Part shown: positions 25,252-33,293 of the stretch, piece after piece
Layout of the letters: each line of letters starts with the position of its first letter
How positions within the stretch are numbered: position 1 is the stretch's first letter
Assembly: GCA_037189645.1 (NCBI GenBank)
Contig: JBBCIY010000013.1
Coordinates: 62,001 to 126,000, forward strand
Direction: 5' to 3'
DNA: 64,000 nt
From: Taishania sp037189645
Lineage (GTDB): Bacteria > Bacteroidota > Bacteroidia > Flavobacteriales_D > Crocinitomicaceae
Notes under the pieces: generated by a model
What the model was told of the DNA's origin: nothing
Database searches by the model: none
What the model saw: the letters and a program-made list of their open reading frames with translations, nothing else
Position numbers and translations under genes: made by a program

Positions 25252-26856
25252 ATGAGATTTACACGTATACAACGCTATATTTTAAGCATTTTATCCGGAA
25301 TATTGATGACCCTGGCTTTCCCGTATACAGGGAGCCTTACTCCACTGATTTTCTTTGCATGGATCCCTTTGCTGTTAGTGGAAGATACCATCAGCACACA
25401 GCGATACAGACCCGGGAAACTCATGATCCACTCTTACATCACCTTTCTGATCTACAATGTAGGAACAACCTGGTGGATCTGGAATGCTGACCCTGACGGG
25501 GCCAAGATGGCTTTCCTGTTGAATGCGCTGCTGATGGCACTTGCCTTCCAGGTATTTCATATCATCAAAAGACGCCTTGGAAATAAGATCGGCTACATCG
25601 CGTTTTTCACTGTCTGGATCGGCTTTGAGTTTCTTCATTATCACTGGGAATTATCCTGGCCCTGGCTGACGATGGGAAATGTATTTTCCATTACTCCTTC
25701 ATGGGTTCAGTGGTATGAATTTACAGGTGTACTGGGAGGAAGTCTGTGGATATTAGCCGTCAATTTCTTATTGTTCAAGCTCATCCGTTCTTATTTTTCA
25801 GCCACTGAAAAACAAAAGATCCAACCTAAAAGAATCGCCATTCCTGTCATTGTCTTTTTGCTTCCCCTTTCGCTTTCCCTATGGATGTATTCCGTGCACG
25901 AAGATGAGGGAATGTCCGCAGAGATTGTCGTGACCCAGCCCAATATCGATCCTTATTATAAATTCACAACCATTGGCCCTGCCCAGCAGCTGCACCGCAT
26001 TGCAGATATTGCCGAGCAGGAGATAACACCGCGCACAAAAATGGTGATCGCTCCTGAAACGGCGATTCCTGTTTCGTTTGACGAAGCGGTTATTGATTAC
26101 GATATGGGGTACGAAATTCTGAAGGAGCGGATGGCCGGATGGGGGCAAACAATCTTGCTTACAGGTGCTTCAACCGAACGCAGGTTTGAGAAGAAAGTTT
26201 CCAGGGCTGCTAAAAAAGACCCATACGGAGGAACCGGGTATGTTGAGTACTATAATTCATCCCTGGTGATGTCACCAGCTATGCAGCCGGAGATCATCCA
26301 TAAATCGAAGCTGGTGCTGGGGGCTGAAAAAGTACCTTTTTCCCATTGGTTCCCGTTCCTGGAAGAATGGTCACTGGATCTGGGAGGTACGAGTGGTACA
26401 CTGGGAATTGAAGATCGGCCTAAAATTTCTGTAAAAGGTGCCTTTCCATTCACCCCGAGCATCTGCTATGAATCTATTTACGGTGAATTTACGGCCCGGC
26501 AAACCAAACTGGGATCAGAAGCTATTTTTATCATTACCAATGACGGCTGGTGGGATGACACTCCGGGCTACAAGCAACACTTCAGCTTTGCAAGGCTGCG
26601 GGCCATTGAGAACAGGAAATCCGTCGCCCGTTCTGCCAATACGGGTACAAGCGGGTTCATCAACCAGCGCGGTGATATTGTGAAGGCTTCCAAATGGTGG
26701 ACAATCGCTGCACTGAGAGGGGATGTCTTACTGAACACCAAAAAAACAATGTATATGAGCACGGGAGATATTCTTGGAAGGATCGCATTCATCTGTTCCG
26801 TTATTTTCTTCGTGTATTCATTTTTCAGAAGAAAGCCCGTTACCAGGGAAGTATAA
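25252..26856 (+). CDS. lnt: Apolipoprotein N-acyltransferase
   Basis: Lnt adds the third acyl chain to the N-terminal Cys of lipoproteins at the inner membrane. The 534-residue protein has about eight hydrophobic segments: a membrane domain at residues 8-212 and one C-terminal helix near 505-525. The nitrilase domain lies between. The catalytic triad can be placed at E269 (IAPETAIP), K351 (HKSKLV) and C405 (PSICYESIYGE), matching E267, K335 and C387 of E. coli Lnt. It is slightly longer than the E. coli enzyme. Several lipoproteins in this window, such as the efflux adaptors and Sco, are likely clients. Confidence 0.95.
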   Translation: MRFTRIQRYILSILSGILMTLAFPYTGSLTPLIFFAWIPLLLVEDTISTQRYRPGKLMIHSYITFLIYNVGTTWWIWNADPDGAKMAFLLNALLMALAFQVFHIIKRRLGNKIGYIAFFTVWIGFEFLHYHWELSWPWLTMGNVFSITPSWVQWYEFTGVLGGSLWILAVNFLLFKLIRSYFSATEKQKIQPKRIAIPVIVFLLPLSLSLWMYSVHEDEGMSAEIVVTQPNIDPYYKFTTIGPAQQLHRIADIAEQEITPRTKMVIAPETAIPVSFDEAVIDYDMGYEILKERMAGWGQTILLTGASTERRFEKKVSRAAKKDPYGGTGYVEYYNSSLVMSPAMQPEIIHKSKLVLGAEKVPFSHWFPFLEEWSLDLGGTSGTLGIEDRPKISVKGAFPFTPSICYESIYGEFTARQTKLGSEAIFIITNDGWWDDTPGYKQHFSFARLRAIENRKSVARSANTGTSGFINQRGDIVKASKWWTIAALRGDVLLNTKKTMYMSTGDILGRIAFICSVIFFVYSFFRRKPVTREV

Positions 26857-26954
26857 TATTTGCCTTTGTTTTTCGTTCAATTTATTAATTGACTGAAAGT
26901 TCCCAATAATTTTTGGCACATACTTTGATTCAGTCATTTTATAAAATTTGAACC

Positions 26955-27737
26955 ATGAAAAAGTTGGCATTATTTATCGGATTATTAGGGCTTGGCGCAG
27001 GAATGACCAGCTCCAATACGAAATATCCTTCTGTGAAAAACTCAGCGTTCCAGACAGGGGAAGTACTGCGCTACAGGGTAACTTATGGTTTTGTGGATGC
27101 AGGGGAAGCGATCCTGGAGGTAAAAAACACCTCCAAAAAAGGAGATAACCGGCCTTTGTACCATGTGGTGGGAACCGGGCGCACTTTAGGCGGTTTCAAT
27201 GCTGTTTATAAAGTACGTGATGTGTATGAATCCTATATTGACCAGAAGTCCATTATGCCGTGGTACTTTGTGCGTGATGTAAACGAAGGCGGGTACAAGA
27301 TCAACCAGTCTTATACTTTTTCGCAGGATAAGAACACGGTGCACAATGGAGAAAAATCATTCCAGACACCAATGGGAGTACAGGATATGATCTCTTCATT
27401 CTACAAAGCCCGAACACTGGATTTCGCCAATATGAAGAAAGACCAGGTCTTTGAATTCAAGTGTTTTATGGATGATGAAATATACAACCTGAAAATCAAA
27501 TACGTGGGCGATGAGGAGGTTAAAATCCGGAAAGGGAAATTCAAAACGCACAAATTTGTCCCGGTCGTTCAGAAAGGCCGCTACTTCAAAAGCGAGGAAG
27601 ATGTACAGTTCTGGGTGACAGCGGACGAGAACAAAATTCCGTTATTGGTGAAAGCGAAAATCCCGGTGGGAGTTGTGAAGCTTCACCTGGTAGAATGGAA
27701 TGGACTGAAAAACGACCTGACCAGCAAGATAAAGTAA
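26955..27737 (+). CDS. DUF3108 domain protein, exported
   Basis: The 260-residue protein has a short signal-like N-terminus (MKKLALFIGLLGLGAGMTSS). It then matches the DUF3108 family: FQTGEVLRYRVTYGFVDAGEAILEV, a YKVRDVYESYID segment, GVQDMISSFYKAR and FWVTADENKIPLLVKAKIPVG. The family is thought to form a large beta-structure in the periplasm or outer membrane, and its role is unknown. It has its own terminator. Confidence 0.88.
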   Translation: MKKLALFIGLLGLGAGMTSSNTKYPSVKNSAFQTGEVLRYRVTYGFVDAGEAILEVKNTSKKGDNRPLYHVVGTGRTLGGFNAVYKVRDVYESYIDQKSIMPWYFVRDVNEGGYKINQSYTFSQDKNTVHNGEKSFQTPMGVQDMISSFYKARTLDFANMKKDQVFEFKCFMDDEIYNLKIKYVGDEEVKIRKGKFKTHKFVPVVQKGRYFKSEEDVQFWVTADENKIPLLVKAKIPVGVVKLHLVEWNGLKNDLTSKIK

Positions 27738-27766
27738 ATCATCAGACATCACAATAAAGGGGAAAG

Positions 27767-27796
27767 CCGGTTCTTATTTCAGAGCCGGTTTTTTGT
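27767..27796 (+). terminator. Terminator of the DUF3108 gene
   Basis: CCGGTTCT (27767-27774) pairs with AGAGCCGG (27781-27788, one G-T pair), then six T. Confidence 0.85.
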
Positions 27797-27823
27797 TTCC
27801 CGGTTCATCCGTATAGCTACTGA

Positions 27824-28678
27824 TCAGACAAACAACCTGTCTCTCCAGTCCTCCGCCTCTTCCGGGGACACCAGATTCAGTTTTGACAAATAGCTGACTG
27901 TCCGCTCGAATGCCAGCGGGTATTTGATCAGGTTGTAATTCCAGTCTGTTTCCGTCAGCCAGTTCTGTACCTGGTTGGAACGCAGGTTATAGCGCCAGGA
28001 GATGATCTCTATAATGTGCTCGCTGTTCTTCATTACCTGCGCGCGCTCATTGACAATCCTGGAAATCTGCTGAACGATCTCCGGGTCTTTTTCAATGATT
28101 TCATTACGGGCAGCAATGACAAAACAAGGCCAGGGAGTAATGACTTCATCGATATAACGGCATTTCTTCTGGGCAGTATAGGGATGCGTCATGTATTTAT
28201 CCCAGAGAAAGATCTGGGCTTCGTTGTTTTCCAGCGCCCACAACCCTCCATACACATCGCCAACCACGTTGAATTTCAGATTGCTCGTATCCCAGTTATG
28301 ACGGTCTGCGCATACATAGGCCATTAAATGAGAACCTGATCCGTACCTGGAAATCGCAAATGTCTTACCTTCCAGGTCTTCGATGTTATGAAAATCAGAT
28401 GCATAAGGCACATGTACTCCCCAATGCAGTGGTGTGGTCACGTACACATCAACGATTTTCGCTTTCAGGCCTTGCAGGATCCCTTTTGTGATTCCCTCTG
28501 TAAGTAAAATCGCAATATCCAGTGTACCATTTTCAAATCCACGGATCATTTGTCCTGTTCCCCCGGGCATATCTGTCCAGTGCAGTTCAATTCCTTCGTT
28601 TCTGAAATCGCCTTCTTCAATGGCTAATTTCCAGGGAAGATTAAAATGTTCGGGAACTCCTCCTATTCTTAATTTCAT
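27824..28678 (-). CDS. Substrate-binding-like protein without signal peptide (NMT1/THI5-like fold)
   Basis: The 284-residue protein looks like the NMT1/SsuA class of type 2 periplasmic binding proteins: MKLRIGGVPEHFNLPWKLAIEEGDFRNEGIELHW, GGTGQMIRGFENGTLDIAILL and GKTFAISRYGSGSHLM. It starts directly at the fold, with no signal peptide or lipobox, so it should be cytoplasmic. No permease or import ATPase is adjacent. It could be an enzyme or sensor built on this fold, as MqnA, MqnD and THI5 are. The neighbour upstream is an MsbA-like exporter 42 bp away, which does not explain its function. Confidence 0.8.
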   Translation of the reverse strand: MKLRIGGVPEHFNLPWKLAIEEGDFRNEGIELHWTDMPGGTGQMIRGFENGTLDIAILLTEGITKGILQGLKAKIVDVYVTTPLHWGVHVPYASDFHNIEDLEGKTFAISRYGSGSHLMAYVCADRHNWDTSNLKFNVVGDVYGGLWALENNEAQIFLWDKYMTHPYTAQKKCRYIDEVITPWPCFVIAARNEIIEKDPEIVQQISRIVNERAQVMKNSEHIIEIISWRYNLRSNQVQNWLTETDWNYNLIKYPLAFERTVSYLSKLNLVSPEEAEDWRDRLFV

Positions 28679-28720
28679 TTCAATAAATTATAAAACGACT
28701 GTTCCTCCTAAGGATGTAAT

Positions 28721-30487
28721 TCAGCTTTCAACGCCGAATTGCATATCAAACAATCGCTTGTACTGTCCTTCCTGTTGTAATAACTCACGATGTGAGCCTT
28801 CTTCTATGATGCGTCCTTTCTCCAATACGATAATCTTATCCGCTTTCTGGATCGTAGACAAACGGTGTGCGATCACAATGGATGTCCTTCCTTCGGTTAA
28901 TTTTTCCGTTGCTCTCTGGATCAGCAATTCTGATTCACTGTCCACACTTGAGGTCGCTTCATCCAGTATCAGGATCTGAGGATTGTAGACATAGGCCCGG
29001 ATAAATGCCAGCAACTGCCGCTGACCGACAGACAGCACTCCTCCTCTTTCTCCTACCTGGTAATCATATCCCCCCGGCAGCTTTTCGATGAAACGATGAG
29101 CACCTACGGCTTTCGCTGCTTCAACGACCTGCTCCTTTGTAATGGAAGGATCTCTTAGTGTAATATTGTTGTAAACAGAATCTGAAAACAAGAACACATC
29201 CTGCAATACGATCGCAATGTTCCTGCGCAGGTAGCTCAGTTCCAGCTCCGTGATATCCTTCCCTCCTATCCTGATCGCTCCTTTCTGGTATTCATAGAAT
29301 CTTCCGAGCAGGTTTACAATGGAAGTCTTTCCGGCTCCCGTTGCTCCTACAAAGGCGACCGTGCTCCCTGGTTTTATTACCAGATCAATGTCTTTCAGTA
29401 TCCAGTCTGTATTTTCATAGGCGAATGAAACGTTATCGAAAACAATCTCACCACCAAAGTCGCATTCCCTGGAAGTTCCCTGATGCTGCGCATTCTCTTC
29501 CATGTCCAGTAATGAAAATACACGCTCAGCACGAACGGTTCCTCTCTGCAGAATATTGAATTTATCCGCCAGCATCCGGATCGGGCGGTACAATTGGTTC
29601 ACCCACATTGTAAACGCCATGATCTCTCCGAATTTGGCTTTCATATCAACGGAAGAATCTCCCTGAAGATTCACTACCGTAATTACAAATAAAAAGGCGA
29701 TGGACAGCGAGCTGAGCATTTCCACGAACGGGAAGAAAATGGAGTTGGCCCAGATGGCTTTGATATGAGCAGTCCTGTGCCCCGCATTGATGTCCTGGAA
29801 CGCGCTGTACTCCTGTTTCTGGCGGTTGAACAGCTGAACAAGGCTCATCCCGGTGATACGTTCCTGCACAAAGGCATTCAGTTTGGAAACCTGCTGGCTT
29901 TCCAGCTGAAAGGATTTCCGCATCGCCCGGGCAAAGATCCGCGTTCCGATCAGCAATAACGGAACAGGAAGGAGGATGTACAACGAAAGTTCCCAATCCA
30001 CGTAGAACATCATGAAGATGGTGACAATCAATGTGAGCATATCCCCCATGATGCTCATCAATCCTGACGAAAAAACTTCTGTAATGGCCTCCATATCAGA
30101 GATCAGCCGGGTGACAATATTTCCGATCGGGTGCTTGTCAAAAAACTTCATTCTGAATGTAGTAATGCGTTGAAAGAGCTTCACGCGGATATCATAAATG
30201 ACGTTCTGGGCCAGCAGGTTGGAGTAATACGCCGAAAAAAACTGCAGGCATGTTTCTGCCAGCAGCATCCCGGTGATGATCACGGTCCAGATAAGCAGCA
30301 TCCGTGCATCCTGGTCAACCGCTATGTATTCATTTATTACATCTCCGATCAGCAAGACACGATAAGGCGACAGTATGGCCAGCAATAACGTGGTAAGTAT
30401 AGCGAGGATGTAAAATCCCTTGTATGCTCTGGCATATTGGAGAAGGCGGAAAAATATCTGTATGTTCAGTTTCTTTTGCGGAGACAT
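28721..30487 (-). CDS. ABC exporter, fused permease and ATPase (MsbA/MDR-like)
   Basis: The 588-residue half-transporter has six membrane helices in about 1-325 and an ATPase domain in about 345-585. Walker A reads GATGAGKTS, the signature LSVGQRQL, and Walker B ILILDEATSSVD, followed by an H-loop His in IVIAHRLST. The family exports lipids, lipid A precursors or drugs as homodimers. The Bacteroidetes member may move lipids or antimicrobial compounds; sequence alone does not tell. It is the first of two genes on this strand. Confidence 0.93.
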   Translation of the reverse strand: MSPQKKLNIQIFFRLLQYARAYKGFYILAILTTLLLAILSPYRVLLIGDVINEYIAVDQDARMLLIWTVIITGMLLAETCLQFFSAYYSNLLAQNVIYDIRVKLFQRITTFRMKFFDKHPIGNIVTRLISDMEAITEVFSSGLMSIMGDMLTLIVTIFMMFYVDWELSLYILLPVPLLLIGTRIFARAMRKSFQLESQQVSKLNAFVQERITGMSLVQLFNRQKQEYSAFQDINAGHRTAHIKAIWANSIFFPFVEMLSSLSIAFLFVITVVNLQGDSSVDMKAKFGEIMAFTMWVNQLYRPIRMLADKFNILQRGTVRAERVFSLLDMEENAQHQGTSRECDFGGEIVFDNVSFAYENTDWILKDIDLVIKPGSTVAFVGATGAGKTSIVNLLGRFYEYQKGAIRIGGKDITELELSYLRRNIAIVLQDVFLFSDSVYNNITLRDPSITKEQVVEAAKAVGAHRFIEKLPGGYDYQVGERGGVLSVGQRQLLAFIRAYVYNPQILILDEATSSVDSESELLIQRATEKLTEGRTSIVIAHRLSTIQKADKIIVLEKGRIIEEGSHRELLQQEGQYKRLFDMQFGVES

Positions 30488-30555
30488 TGAGGTGCAAAGT
30501 TACCAAAATAAAGGCAGGTTTAATTTTTATAACATGAATTTAACTACTGCCAACA

Positions 30556-30590
30556 ACAAAAAGAGGCTGCCGGACCGACAACCTCTTTCT
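30556..30590 (-). terminator. Terminator of the OmpA/TSP3 gene
   Basis: AAAGAGG and CCTCTTT arms surround a GC-rich loop just after the stop codon on the minus strand, followed by T-rich sequence. Confidence 0.8.
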
Positions 30591-30609
30591 GATTAGTTTA
30601 CTTTCCCGT

Positions 30610-33126
30610 TTATTCGAAAATGATCGTCATTTCCACACGTCTGTTTTTCTGACGTCCTTCCGCAGTTGAGTTATCCGCGATCGGCTGTGTTTGTCCGAAA
30701 TACAATACGTTGAAGCGTTTTTCGTCGATTCCTTTCGAAGCCATGTAGTTTTTAACTGCTTCGGCTCTTTTCTTGGAAAGGATCAGGTTACTTTGCGCAC
30801 TTCCAACGTTGTCGGTATGCCCGGAAATCTGCAGCTTCCACTCAGGACGTTTCACCAGTACTTCCGCCAGCTCATCCAGAGATGGTTTGGACGCTTCTTT
30901 AATGATGTCTTTTCCTGTTTCAAACTCCAGGTTGTCAAATGCTGTTTTGAGGATTTCCTTCACAGCTTCTTCAATTTCAGGACAACCTTTATTCGCAACT
31001 GTTCCAGGTGTGTTCGGACATTCGTCTTCGGAATCGATTACACCATCCCCGTCTGTATCCTGGTACGGACAACCATTGTTAGCGATCGGTCCGGGGATAG
31101 TAGGGCATTTGTCGTCTTTATCCAACACACCGTCACCGTCTGTATCCGGCCAAGGGCAACCATTGTTTTCCGCAGGTCCAGGTACTGTCGGGCAGTTATC
31201 CAGGAAGTCCAGGATACCGTCACCGTCTGTGTCAGGGCAACCGTTATTGATTTCCGGTCCGGGAACAGTAGGACACGCATCTTCATGATCCGGAATTCCG
31301 TCACCATCCGTATCAGGACATCCATTGAACGGAGCCAGTCCAGGTTCTGTCGGGCATTCATCATCCTTATCCGGAATACCATCGCCATCTGTATCAGGGC
31401 AGCCGTTAAACTGCGGTAACCCCGGTTCTGTCGGGCAGTGGTCCAGAGCATCCTTGATTCCATCACCGTCTGTATCAGGACATCCGTTGAATGCAGGCAA
31501 TCCTGCCACATCAGGACATTCGTCTTCGGAATCCTGGATACCGTCGCCATCTGTGTCAGGGCATCCTCTGAAAGCCCAGATTCCCGGAACGTCGATGCAC
31601 TCATCTTTCTTATCGGATACTTTATCGTTATCCCTGTCTTTCGGTTCGCCATACAGGACAGGAACCCTCAATCCCAGATAAATTTCAGATCCCCTTACTT
31701 TTCCTGCCGCGAACAGCGTTTTAAAGTCAGTAACACCAAGCGTGATCGGTCCTAAACGGGTAGCAATCCCTGCTTTAAACCCGGAAAACGAGTTGTAAGA
31801 GATCGGGAAATATACTCCGGCCCATGCAAAATCGTAGCTCGGCGTAACTGAGATCTGGTTTGCAATCCTGATGCGGTTCTCATTCTTCTTGGACAACAGG
31901 TTCATGATACCCGTCACATCGACATAAAAATCTTTCCAGATCTGGTATCCTGCCTGCACACTTAACGCTGTTGGCAGATTGTGGTAATAAGATCCGCCTG
32001 TCCCTTCTTTTTCATTCCAGTCAGGATCATACATGATCAAGCTGTCCAGGATACGGTCGAATGATTTCAGGTCTTTCGCATCTTCAAATACGCGCAGATC
32101 GAACGGGTTTGTTTCATTCACACTGAAGTCGCGGCTGTAACCTCCTTTGGTAAAACTCATTCCTCCAATGTCCAGTACGGAAATCCCTACACGGGCTTTG
32201 TATTTGTTCTGGTCTTTTCTCCAGAGTCCCGTCTTTCCGTCCATATCGTATTTGTAGTTCTCATGGTTCGGGCGCCATTCATAGACAAAACCAATGTCGA
32301 AACCAACTCCAAGCTTGGAAGCGGATCCTTTCACAAAGTCGTTTGCAGTGAGGTCTTCCTTATCCAGGTTGTCTGAATATCCATAGGAAAAATCTCCCTG
32401 CAGCAGGAAAGAAGTGTCTTTATTGTTCAAACCGTAGTTGATATCATTGGAATACATATAAGCAGAAGATACCCCTTGCAAGAGTTTCACGCCGATTCCT
32501 CCTTTCAGGAAATGCGCTCCTTTGTCAAGAATCACTTGTCCGTAATTCAATTTGTATTCTTTCCATGTCATCGCAGAAACATTCACATTCTGATCCTTGA
32601 GGTTCTGCATCCACAGACTGGAATAGTCCAACCCGCTCTGAGCCAGCTTCACCAGTTCGGGAGTCGCGTCTTCCACATTGGCAATTCCCCTGGCTTTTAC
32701 TCCCAGACCGATTGAAATTTTAGGTGTGACATGAAATGCAAAATTCAGGATATCTACCTGCATGTTGGAGTACATTCCCAATTTTTTATTGCTCCCTAAT
32801 TTATAGGCGTCGATGATGTACCTGTCTGCGAAGGTTGAATCGGGCTTCATCCACATGGTATCTGTTTTGAATGATTTCACCCACCAGCCCGGCATATCCC
32901 TGGTGTCAAATTTCGCAATATTTGTCCAGGCGGCGGCATTTCCGCTGAAGAGGTTGACATCCACGACAAAGCGCCCGTCTACGAAGCTCGCCGGCTGAAG
33001 GTCAAGCCCCATCGCCCCGGCGTAGTTACTTGAATGAATACCTAAATAGTTTTGTGAAAATGAAGTCTTTGAGCCCAAAAGCAGCAAGCTTCCTGCAATA
33101 AAAAATGATCGTACGTGTTTTTTCAT
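30610..33126 (-). CDS. Large OmpA-family outer membrane protein with eight TSP3 repeats
   Basis: The protein has 838 residues from ATG 33126; a GTG at 33132 is less likely. A signal peptide (MKKHVRSFFIAGSLLLLGSKTSFSQ) is followed by a DUF5723-like region of about 470 residues that should form a beta-barrel. Eight calcium-binding thrombospondin type 3 repeats come next, seven of them reading DTDGDG. An OmpA domain follows (LEFETGKDIIK, ISGHTDNVGSAQSNLILSKKRAEAVKNYMASKG). The protein should span the outer membrane, with a stiff Ca2+-loaded stalk in the periplasm and a peptidoglycan anchor. This design is typical for Bacteroidetes. Confidence 0.9.
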   Translation of the reverse strand: MKKHVRSFFIAGSLLLLGSKTSFSQNYLGIHSSNYAGAMGLDLQPASFVDGRFVVDVNLFSGNAAAWTNIAKFDTRDMPGWWVKSFKTDTMWMKPDSTFADRYIIDAYKLGSNKKLGMYSNMQVDILNFAFHVTPKISIGLGVKARGIANVEDATPELVKLAQSGLDYSSLWMQNLKDQNVNVSAMTWKEYKLNYGQVILDKGAHFLKGGIGVKLLQGVSSAYMYSNDINYGLNNKDTSFLLQGDFSYGYSDNLDKEDLTANDFVKGSASKLGVGFDIGFVYEWRPNHENYKYDMDGKTGLWRKDQNKYKARVGISVLDIGGMSFTKGGYSRDFSVNETNPFDLRVFEDAKDLKSFDRILDSLIMYDPDWNEKEGTGGSYYHNLPTALSVQAGYQIWKDFYVDVTGIMNLLSKKNENRIRIANQISVTPSYDFAWAGVYFPISYNSFSGFKAGIATRLGPITLGVTDFKTLFAAGKVRGSEIYLGLRVPVLYGEPKDRDNDKVSDKKDECIDVPGIWAFRGCPDTDGDGIQDSEDECPDVAGLPAFNGCPDTDGDGIKDALDHCPTEPGLPQFNGCPDTDGDGIPDKDDECPTEPGLAPFNGCPDTDGDGIPDHEDACPTVPGPEINNGCPDTDGDGILDFLDNCPTVPGPAENNGCPWPDTDGDGVLDKDDKCPTIPGPIANNGCPYQDTDGDGVIDSEDECPNTPGTVANKGCPEIEEAVKEILKTAFDNLEFETGKDIIKEASKPSLDELAEVLVKRPEWKLQISGHTDNVGSAQSNLILSKKRAEAVKNYMASKGIDEKRFNVLYFGQTQPIADNSTAEGRQKNRRVEMTIIFE
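30980..31645 (-). repeat. Tandem coding repeats (TSP3 units) in the OmpA gene
   Basis: Units of about 75-80 bp encode DTDGDGxxDxxDxCPxxPG-type repeats. The DNA of neighbouring units is highly alike, which makes unequal recombination and copy-number change likely. Confidence 0.85.
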
Positions 33127-33155
33127 AAGCACAGGTTTAATACATATTTAAACGG

Positions 33156-33163
33156 CAAAAATA
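33156..33163 (-). promoter_or_regulatory. Probable -7 box of the OmpA/TSP3 gene
   Basis: TATTTTTG on the minus strand fits TAnnTTTG, 29 bp before the ATG at 33126. No -33 TTG in place. Confidence 0.4.
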
Positions 33164-33293
33164 GTCGCAAGGTTGGTTATTTGAAGTAAATATAGAAAAA
33201 TTATCGTTTCTTTTACTTTTGCTTCATATTTCAGTAAGAATCACTCAAAAACAGAACACATCCTGTTGCCTTCCGCCAGCAGGAATGCCCGTC

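Noticed and set aside
28505..28516. ATCGCAATAT in the binding-protein gene as another palindrome copy
   Set aside because: Only 10 bp match one arm and centre; the second arm is absent.
30691..31419. Long plus-strand frames antisense to the OmpA/TSP3 gene
   Set aside because: They arise from the periodic TSP3 codons read on the other strand; composition is repetitive Arg/Ser/Thr and no promoter or protein signature is present.
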